From contig CAYVXX010000097.1 of NCBI GenBank assembly GCA_964454305.1, positions 1 to 6,546 of the forward strand: a DNA stretch of 6,546 nt, read 5' to 3'. Position 1 is the first letter of the stretch. Each line of letters begins with the position of its first letter. The notes beneath the pieces are model-generated. The model saw nothing but the letters and a program-made list of their open reading frames with translations. It was not told the DNA's origin and made no database searches. The stretch is from JAUSPI01 sp964454305. Lineage in GTDB: Bacteria; Desulfobacterota; Syntrophia; Syntrophales; JADFWA01. A program made the translations under genes and the position numbers. Of this stretch, positions 1 to 5,166 are shown piece after piece.

Positions 1-979
1 CCTCATACATCTCTTTATCGAATTCGGCTGATGCGGATCTGTTGTCTAATATTTTTTCAATCTGTTTTTTAATTTCCGGGGGAAAGTGATTGATGATTCC
101 GGCATGAAAATTAAAAACGCCGCCGTTTGCGATACATGCCTTGATTCGATGTTCATAGGCAACGGCCCGGGGAGCCAGGTACCCTCCCATGCTGATACCC
201 ATTAATGCAATTCTTTCAGGGTTAACCTCAGGCAGTGTGAGGGCAAAGTCGACGACAGGTGTGACCACCGTTTCCCAGTTCGGACGAAAATGAATTTTCT
301 GTTCGCGAATGACCCGGCCCTGCCCCGGTCCTTCAAAGAGGAGACAGTTGTAGCCCCGCTTCACCGCAAAAAAAGCTACTTCAAAATAGAGTTCTTCAGC
401 CGTACCGTCGAAACCGCTATGGATGATCAATAGCGGTCTCTTTATTCCGGAATTGTCAACAAGGCAAAGGTATCCGGGCAACGTAGTTTCTTCAAAAGGA
501 ATTTCCACAGGTTTAATGGGATGGTCCGAAAGTCTTGCGGCTTTTATAAAACAAAGGCGGCTTTTGCCCCAGGTTTCCAGAATTCGCGGATCTTTCGGGT
601 TTGTATGGAGAAAGAATTCTGCTGTCCGGTAATAATTGGAGGCTCGAAAATATGTTCCTCTCGCACTTACCGTATGCCCCTCTTTGAGGAATTGATCTGC
701 CGCTTTTTCGAGTCGCTGTGCCGTCTTTACCCATTCGGCGTACCAGCTTTCATCATCTCCTTCCTTGATGCCGTAAGCCGTAGAAAGGCACTCTCCGATA
801 TCTGCAGCACCGCTTACTGTGTAACCAATGGTGCGAAGGCATTGAAAAGAATACTCCGGATCTTTGAAAATAAATTCCATGGCGTTTGAATGAGTAACTA
901 AGGGAAGTGTCATGAAAAATAAAATCAAAGTAACAGCTCCGGCGAATATGATTGTCTTGCTGTACCCGGCTCTTTTCAC
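1..979 (-). CDS. Secreted alpha/beta hydrolase (FrsA / acylaminoacyl-peptidase-like), C-terminus beyond the window
   Basis: An open frame of 326 codons with no stop runs off the left edge. Seen: residues 1-33 form a Sec-type signal peptide (basic MKRAGYSK, hydrophobic core, likely cleavage after SNA33). An alpha-helical, charged region follows to about residue 165. The hydrolase fold then shows HSGFDG at 187-192 (oxyanion-hole region), EGPGQG at 216-221 and the nucleophile elbow GISMGG at 261-266, with Ser263 as nucleophile. The catalytic Asp and His would lie past the edge. Family knowledge: this helical-cap-plus-hydrolase layout occurs in FrsA-like esterases and 2,6-dihydropseudooxynicotine hydrolase, usually near 400 residues. 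The substrate cannot be predicted. GTG at 977-979 was chosen because AAGGAGG sits 7 nt upstream and the start exactly precedes the signal peptide. An in-frame ATG at 1079-1081 would add 34 residues ahead of it. It lies downstream of the M48 protease gene on the same strand. An export signal is unusual for this family. Confidence 0.88.
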   Translation of the reverse strand, partial: MKRAGYSKTIIFAGAVTLILFFMTLPLVTHSNAMEFIFKDPEYSFQCLRTIGYTVSGAADIGECLSTAYGIKEGDDESWYAEWVKTAQRLEKAADQFLKEGHTVSARGTYFRASNYYRTAEFFLHTNPKDPRILETWGKSRLCFIKAARLSDHPIKPVEIPFEETTLPGYLCLVDNSGIKRPLLIIHSGFDGTAEELYFEVAFFAVKRGYNCLLFEGPGQGRVIREQKIHFRPNWETVVTPVVDFALTLPEVNPERIALMGISMGGYLAPRAVAYEHRIKACIANGGVFNFHAGIINHFPPEIKKQIEKILDNRSASAEFDKEMYE

Positions 980-986
980 TTTAAAA

Positions 987-993
987 CCTCCTT
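987..993 (-). promoter_or_regulatory. Ribosome binding site of the hydrolase gene
   Basis: The minus strand reads AAGGAGG, a perfect Shine-Dalgarno core, 7 nt before the GTG at 977-979. This site decides the start. The internal ATG at 911-913 would cut the signal peptide in its hydrophobic core. The upstream ATG at 1079-1081 has only a weaker AAAGGAATT before it and would bury the signal peptide. Confidence 0.85.
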
Positions 994-1065
994 TGATATG
1001 CCATCTAGATCTTTCCACGGTCTTGTTTATGACACCGGGATGACGTTGCTTTGGGTCCCTCTCCA

Positions 1066-1210
1066 TTAGCGTGTGTGTCATAATTCCTTTTTTTGTCATT
1101 TCGAGCAAAGCGAGAAAGCTTAAAGCTTAATAAATTTAAAAAGTTAAGATTCCTCACATTCGTTCGGAATGACATTTCACCCTATCGTGACACAGTCTCT
1201 TAGCGTGTGT
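1066..1210. repeat. 11-bp direct repeats flanking the palindrome
   Basis: TTAGCGTGTGT occurs at 1066-1076 and again at 1200-1210 in the same orientation, 134 bp apart, with partial matching for four more bases (R-TC-R). The pair encloses the whole palindromic unit. It resembles a target-site duplication or the scar of a slippage event. The right copy lies within the last codons of the M48 protease gene and the left copy in the intergenic leader of the hydrolase. The identity is seen directly; an insertion origin is inferred. Confidence 0.5.
1094..1174. repeat. 81-bp imperfect palindromic repeat (TGTCATTYCGA type)
   Basis: The left end reads TGTCATTTCGAGCAAAG and the complement of the right end reads TGTCATTCCGAACGAATG. 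The arms match over about 28 bp with a few substitutions and one gap. They flank an AT-rich centre containing AAGCTTAAAGCTTAA. An outer inverted pair, TGTGTCA (1074-1080) and its complement (1188-1194), sits exactly 13 bp outside each arm, so the symmetric unit spans about 1074-1194. Known: TGTCATTCCGA-type palindromes are dispersed, MITE-like or REP-like intergenic repeats in many environmental genomes. In RNA it would fold into a long imperfect hairpin between the protease and hydrolase genes and could act as a processing site or an attenuator. It lacks the clean stem and U-tract of an intrinsic terminator on the minus strand. Only one copy is seen in this window, so its repeat status is inferred. 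Confidence 0.7.
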
Positions 1211-2610
1211 ATCGATCGGAGAGAGGGATTTAATTGTTCGATGGAGTCGATTTCTTTTTGTATTTCCATGCCTTTTTCGCTGTACTTTGGGAAGTATTTG
1301 AGTGCGGCCTTGAAATGGAAGAGGGCGCTTTTTAACGTCTTTTTTTTCTTGAAATAAATCCCGAAGTTGTAATGAGATTCGCCCTGTTCGTTTGCTTTGC
1401 CATAGGCCATTGCAAGATAGTAATATGTATTTATATTGTCCGGATCTTTTTCATTGAGCTTCCTGTAAAGATTGATGGCCGTTTTATAATCACTTGCCGC
1501 CTCATACGACCTTCCAAGATATAAAAGAACATCGGCGTCCTTTTTATCAAGGGTATAAGCCTTCGTCAGGACAGCGATAGCATCGGAAGTTTTACCGATC
1601 TTAAAATAGCTTATGCCAAGGTCTTTCAGCACATCCTCATCGTCGGGAGAAAGGCTGAGCGCCTTATTGAAGTTCGTGAAGGATTCACCGGTCAGCCCCA
1701 GCCTTCCCTGGGTGACGGCGAGACCGTAGAGCGCATCTATGTTATCCGGATTTTTTTCCAACAGGTTCTGAAAGTGTTTTAGTGTCATGTCAAGATTTCT
1801 TTCTCCGAACATCAGGAGCGTTTGTATCCGTCCCAGCCCTCCAATGATACTTTCTACCCCGTGTTGTTTGTATTTAAACTGGAGTAATCCATCGAGGTAT
1901 GAGATTCTCTCACTGGTGCCCGGATGGGTGAGAAAATAAGAGGGAACTGAATTTGAGTAAAACTGATATCTTCTCATAATCTTCAGAAAGTCCGGCATTC
2001 CCACGCCGTTATATCCCGCACTGGCCATATATGACATTCCAAGCCTGTCGGCCTCTTCTTCATGCTCCCGGCTGTATTTGAGGTTCAACGTGGTAGCGGT
2101 TGCCATTGAAAAAGCCGCCGCCGCGGCAGATCCCTGACCGCCTCCGCCGAGAAAGGCCCCTGCCAGGATTGCCGCCAGTGTAGCGATACTAACTTTTTTT
2201 GATTTCTCGATTGTATCCGCAATATGTCTGGCATTTACATGTGCTATTTCATGCGCCAGCACACCGGCAAGCTGACTTTCGTTTTCGACAAGATTGATGA
2301 GGCCCCTGTTAACGTATACGTAACCTCCGGGGGTGGCAAAGGCGTTAATCGCGGGACTTTTGATTACAGAGAAGTGAAAGTCGAAGGGAGCTTTTCTGGT
2401 CTGTTTGAGTATCTTATCCCCCAGTTTACTTATATAGTCGTTCACCTTTTTATTTTTGAGCAGGACGTCATTTTTTTCCAGTTTTTCATAGAATTCCTTG
2501 CCCAGCTTCTTCTCATCTTCGATGGTAAAAGAGGCATAGGAATGTACGGTCTGGAAGAGGATTCCAAGAATCATGGAAAGAATAAGGCTTTTTTTAATTT
2601 TTCCGTTCAT
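1177..2610 (-). CDS. Periplasmic M48 zinc metalloprotease with TPR domain (BepA/YfgC-like)
   Basis: A 477-residue protein, close to the length of E. coli BepA (487). Seen: a signal peptide at residues 1-26 (MNGKIKK, hydrophobic core, cleavage after HSYA). The M48 domain spans about 30-240, with the zinc motif HEIAH at 120-124 and the downstream EEEAD at 184-188, where Glu184 is the likely third ligand. A Gly/Ala-rich segment at 140-172 lies between them. THP at 228-230 places His229 where BepA has its regulatory His switch. Four to five TPR repeats fill about 270-445. Known: BepA-type proteins act in the periplasm on stalled outer-membrane proteins, assisting LptD/BAM assembly or degrading failures. 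A similar role is inferred. The start is fixed by the signal peptide, though the Shine-Dalgarno is weak (TAAAG). A good promoter lies just upstream, so it can be expressed separately from the MATE gene. The last residues (about CVTIG) and the stop are encoded inside the palindromic repeat. All catalytic residues appear intact. Confidence 0.93.
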   Translation of the reverse strand: MNGKIKKSLILSMILGILFQTVHSYASFTIEDEKKLGKEFYEKLEKNDVLLKNKKVNDYISKLGDKILKQTRKAPFDFHFSVIKSPAINAFATPGGYVYVNRGLINLVENESQLAGVLAHEIAHVNARHIADTIEKSKKVSIATLAAILAGAFLGGGGQGSAAAAAFSMATATTLNLKYSREHEEEADRLGMSYMASAGYNGVGMPDFLKIMRRYQFYSNSVPSYFLTHPGTSERISYLDGLLQFKYKQHGVESIIGGLGRIQTLLMFGERNLDMTLKHFQNLLEKNPDNIDALYGLAVTQGRLGLTGESFTNFNKALSLSPDDEDVLKDLGISYFKIGKTSDAIAVLTKAYTLDKKDADVLLYLGRSYEAASDYKTAINLYRKLNEKDPDNINTYYYLAMAYGKANEQGESHYNFGIYFKKKKTLKSALFHFKAALKYFPKYSEKGMEIQKEIDSIEQLNPSLRSIHTLRDCVTIG

Positions 2611-2644
2611 TTACTTTAGAATGTCACCCTGAATTTATGAAAAT

Positions 2645-2673
2645 ATTATATATAATCTTTTTGAATGGGTCAA
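2645..2673 (-). promoter_or_regulatory. Sigma70-type promoter of the M48 protease gene
   Basis: On the minus strand, TTGACC (2668-2673) is followed after exactly 17 bp by a perfect TATAAT (2645-2650). Transcription should start near 2637, giving a 5' leader of about 27 nt before the ATG at 2608-2610. It lies in the 106-bp gap after the MATE stop codon, so the protease gene can be transcribed independently. Read-through from the MATE gene is still possible, because no convincing terminator is visible between them. Confidence 0.7.
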
Positions 2674-2716
2674 ACAGGTAATCATTGTAATAACTCATAG
2701 TGAAACATATCCTTTT

Positions 2717-4099
2717 TTATGTCCCTGGTAATCCAATTGTTGCCAGGGGTTTGGGGTCTTTGACGAGTTTTTGAAGTTCTCTTTTGGTCCAGAAACAAAC
2801 AATGCAAAACATCAGCACAGTTGAGATTGGGTGGGCCATCCAAACGCCGTTCAGCCCGAACCGCGGGGGGAGAATGAAAAGCAGGGGTATGAGGAAAAAG
2901 ACATGGCGGGTAAGCAGCAAACACATCGACGTAAGACCTTTCCCGAGTCCATTGAACATATTGATCCATATTATGGCGGGTCCCAGTAATACCAGCATTA
3001 AGACGTATATCCTCAGTGCCGGCACAGCAATTGCTAATAGCTCTGGGTCGTTTGTAAAGATTGTCAAGAGAGGACGAGCAAAAACTTCAATGATAAGACA
3101 ACTGATTCCGGCAACGATTGTTGACAATTTCGTCGCGACCCTTACAATATGGGTAAGACGTTCATAGTTGTATGCGCCATAGTTGAATCCGACCAGTGGC
3201 ATGACCCCGTTTCCTATGCCGAAGAGGATCATTATCACTATTCCGTTTATCCGGAAATTGAGTCCAAGTGTCGCGATGGCTAACGGACCGAAGGCACCGA
3301 GGATATGGTTATGGACTGTCAGAATTAAACTCATGGCGAGATTCATGACTGAAGAGGGTAATCCTACCCGGTAGATCGATTTTATGATTGAATAGTTGGG
3401 GAGGAGATATTCCCATTTCAGGTAACGTTTAAACGAGCTGAGCATGAGTAAATAAAAAGACGGAAAGACCGTTACAAACTGGGATATGGCTGTCGCCAGG
3501 GCCGCACCCTGCAGACCCATTGCCGGGAAGGGGCCCCAGCCGAAAATTAAAAAGGGATCAAGGATTGCATTTAACAGTGCTGAGGATATAATGACATACA
3601 TCGAATACTTCGGGTTTCCCCCGGCACGAAAAAGATTGTCAGACATCATCATGAAGAATAGAAATGGAGAGCCAAATACGACGACCAGAAGGTATTTCCT
3701 GGACAGAGGGAGAATATCTTTAGTTGCGCCGAACAATCTGAGGATTGGATCATGATAGAGTGTTGCAGAGAGAATAATCAAGGTTCCGAAAAAGAGGGAG
3801 AGGAAGATAGCCTGGCCCGCAGTCTGATGTGCCTTTAAATCTTCTCCTGTTCCAAACATACGGGAGGCAAAGGAGCCGGCACCGACACCGGTTCCCATTC
3901 CAATGGCCCCGAATATCATCTGAACCGGGAAACAGATGGTTAATGCTGCGATGGCATTGGGGCTGATTTTAGCGATCCAGAAGGTATCTACAATATTATA
4001 TAGAGCAGTAGCGAGCAGTGCAATGATTGAGGGGAGGCTCATTTTAAAGAGTAAGGGGAGAATGGGGTCCTTGCCAAGGTCAAGACTGTTTTTATTCAT
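2717..4099 (-). CDS. MATE family efflux transporter
   Basis: A 460-residue polytopic inner-membrane protein with about twelve hydrophobic segments, the usual MATE length. Seen: the two internally homologous halves begin with SLPSII (about 21-26) and GLPSSV (about 246-251). The first half carries LYNIVDTFWI (33-42) and NLFRAGGNPKYSM (155-167), and the second carries MPLVGFNYGA (300-309) and NGLGKG (383-388). Known: MATE proteins (NorM, MepA, DinF) export cationic or lipophilic drugs and metabolites in exchange for Na+ or H+. The sequence resembles the NorM/MepA/DinF type, but the substrate is not predictable. ATG at 4097-4099 was chosen because MNKNSLDLGKDPI is a typical MATE N-terminus. An in-frame TTG at 4136-4138 would add 13 residues (MEGSSGCESDTAS) that do not look like MATE and overlap a hairpin. 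Neither start has a strong Shine-Dalgarno. It is divergent from miaA and upstream of the protease gene on the same strand. Confidence 0.93.
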   Translation of the reverse strand: MNKNSLDLGKDPILPLLFKMSLPSIIALLATALYNIVDTFWIAKISPNAIAALTICFPVQMIFGAIGMGTGVGAGSFASRMFGTGEDLKAHQTAGQAIFLSLFFGTLIILSATLYHDPILRLFGATKDILPLSRKYLLVVVFGSPFLFFMMMSDNLFRAGGNPKYSMYVIISSALLNAILDPFLIFGWGPFPAMGLQGAALATAISQFVTVFPSFYLLMLSSFKRYLKWEYLLPNYSIIKSIYRVGLPSSVMNLAMSLILTVHNHILGAFGPLAIATLGLNFRINGIVIMILFGIGNGVMPLVGFNYGAYNYERLTHIVRVATKLSTIVAGISCLIIEVFARPLLTIFTNDPELLAIAVPALRIYVLMLVLLGPAIIWINMFNGLGKGLTSMCLLLTRHVFFLIPLLFILPPRFGLNGVWMAHPISTVLMFCIVCFWTKRELQKLVKDPKPLATIGLPGT

Positions 4100-4103
4100 T
4101 GAT

Positions 4104-4125
4104 GCGGTGTCGCTTTCACACCCGC
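4104..4125 (-). other. Small hairpin just upstream of the MATE start codon
   Basis: GGTGT (4106-4110) and ACACC (4118-4122) are perfectly complementary around a 7-nt loop, and GC pairs extend the stem past a one-base bulge. In the MATE mRNA this would form within 10 nt of the chosen ATG, over the ribosome-binding region. This may explain why no plain Shine-Dalgarno is seen, or it may be chance. If translation began at the TTG at 4136-4138, the hairpin would instead lie inside the coding sequence. Confidence 0.3.
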
Positions 4126-4203
4126 TCGACCCTTCCAACAGGGGGAGGATAGGGTGGGGTAATTGTTAAAGTATATCGCTATCATGTATTGGACTTTAAT
4201 TTC

Positions 4204-4225
4204 AAGGCAATTTGATGTTTGCCTT
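4204..4225 (+). promoter_or_regulatory. Perfect inverted repeat in the miaA leader (possible operator or hairpin)
   Basis: AAGGCAA (4204-4210) and TTGCCTT (4219-4225) are a perfect 7-bp inverted repeat around the 8-nt spacer TTTGATGT, 36-57 bp before the miaA ATG. It sits in the 161-bp divergent MATE/miaA intergenic region and could be an operator or a leader hairpin. Promoters here are poor. For miaA, TTGGAC (4189-4194) with TTTGAT (4211-4216) would place the repeat over the -10. For the MATE gene, a TATACT on the minus strand (4170-4175) lacks a good -35. The function is not established. Confidence 0.4.
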
Positions 4226-4260
4226 TGGTTCCGGTTTAGCCGGGTTGGGGTGTGTGATAT

Positions 4261-5166
4261 ATGAGATACAACCTGATCGTTATATTAGGGCCGACTGCCT
4301 CCGGTAAGACACAGCTTGCGGTGAAACTTGCAAGGGAACTGGGTTCGGAAATCATTTCGGCGGATTCCCGGCAGGTCTACCGCGGCATGAATATAGGAAC
4401 CGGCAAGGATCTGTCCGAGTATGTTGTTAATGGTATTTCTGTGCCTTATCATTTGATAGATATCGTCGATTTCGACCATGAGTTTAATGTCTTTGAGTAT
4501 CAACGGCGATTTTTCGAATGCTTTTTGGAGATTTCCAGGCGGTCAATCCTGCCGATCATGGTTGGAGGAACCGGCCTCTACATCGAGTCGGTTCTCAGGG
4601 GATATCGGATGCTCGAGGTTCCGGAGAACGTCTCTTTGAGAAAAGAGCTTGAAACAGAGGACATGGAAACACTTGTCAGGCGTCTTCTTCAACTCAATCC
4701 CGCTGTTCATAACACTACGGACTTAAAGGATAGAAAGCGCCTGGTGCGGGCGATTGAGATAGCGCGGTATTCAAGGGATCATGATTCAGAAGAAATGCCA
4801 GTTCCGCCAATAAAACCCCTTGTAATCGGTGTGCGCCTGGAACGAGGAATCCTTCGCCGGAGAATAACAGAACGTCTCAGGAAAAGACTCGATGATGGAA
4901 TGGTTGAAGAGGTGGAAGGATTGTTTGCCTTGGGGATAAGCCGGGAGAAGCTGGATTTTTTCGGTCTGGAATATCGCTATATCGGTCTTTATCTGCAGAG
5001 AAGGCTGAGTTATGATGAGATGTTTCAGAAGCTGAATACCCGCATTCACCAATTTGCCAAGAAACAGGGGACATGGTTCAGGCGTATGGAGAAACAGGGA
5101 ATCGAGATTCACTGGATTGACAACGCCGATTTTAACACACTTAGAGAGTTGGTTGGCAGTTTATGA
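4261..5166 (+). CDS. miaA: tRNA dimethylallyltransferase (MiaA), DSRQ-type subfamily
   Basis: A 301-residue cytosolic enzyme that transfers the dimethylallyl group of DMAPP to N6 of A37 in tRNAs reading UNN codons (i6A37). This supports decoding and is the precursor of ms2i6A. Seen: P-loop GPTASGKT (10-17); DSRQVYRGM (35-43) with the likely catalytic Asp35; IGTGKD (45-50); YHLIDI (63-68); GGTGLYIE (102-109); DRKRLVRAIE (157-166); and FAKKQGTWFRR (265-275), equivalent to the AKRQITWLR tail of E. coli MiaA. The length matches the family. The motifs DSRQVYRGM, IGTGKD, FGLEYRYI and IHQFAKKQ fit the subfamily I recall from Bacteroidetes rather than the E. coli type. ATG 4261 is the first usable start, since an in-frame TGA lies just upstream at 4255-4257. 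The Shine-Dalgarno is weak (a G-run at 4246-4250). Its stop overlaps the start of the glycosyltransferase as ATGA, implying one transcript and coupled translation. Confidence 0.93.
   Translation: MRYNLIVILGPTASGKTQLAVKLARELGSEIISADSRQVYRGMNIGTGKDLSEYVVNGISVPYHLIDIVDFDHEFNVFEYQRRFFECFLEISRRSILPIMVGGTGLYIESVLRGYRMLEVPENVSLRKELETEDMETLVRRLLQLNPAVHNTTDLKDRKRLVRAIEIARYSRDHDSEEMPVPPIKPLVIGVRLERGILRRRITERLRKRLDDGMVEEVEGLFALGISREKLDFFGLEYRYIGLYLQRRLSYDEMFQKLNTRIHQFAKKQGTWFRRMEKQGIEIHWIDNADFNTLRELVGSL

Noticed and set aside
423..889. Overlapping open frames on both strands (for example 521-889 plus)
   Set aside because: They lie over the hydrolase gene, whose minus-strand frame carries a signal peptide and the GISMGG motif. 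The other frames show no domain-like composition.
1088..1174. Palindrome with an adjacent T-run as an intrinsic terminator for the protease gene
   Set aside because: The T-run (1088-1094) is on the plus strand, so it would be an A-run in the minus-strand transcript. The stem is also imperfect and AT-rich at its loop end.
2621..2640. Sequence ATGTCACCCTGAATTTATG resembling one end of a common dispersed repeat
   Set aside because: Only one arm is present and no complementary arm lies nearby. It falls in the protease leader and is too short to call a repeat.
4100..4138. 13-residue N-terminal extension of the MATE protein from a TTG codon
   Set aside because: It has no Shine-Dalgarno, is unlike MATE N-termini, and overlaps a hairpin and a G/C-rich tract. 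The ATG at 4097-4099 gives the normal length.
2784..4169. Several plus-strand open frames opposite the MATE gene
   Set aside because: They are antisense shadows of a gene with full MATE motifs and lack recognisable domains or ribosome-binding sites.
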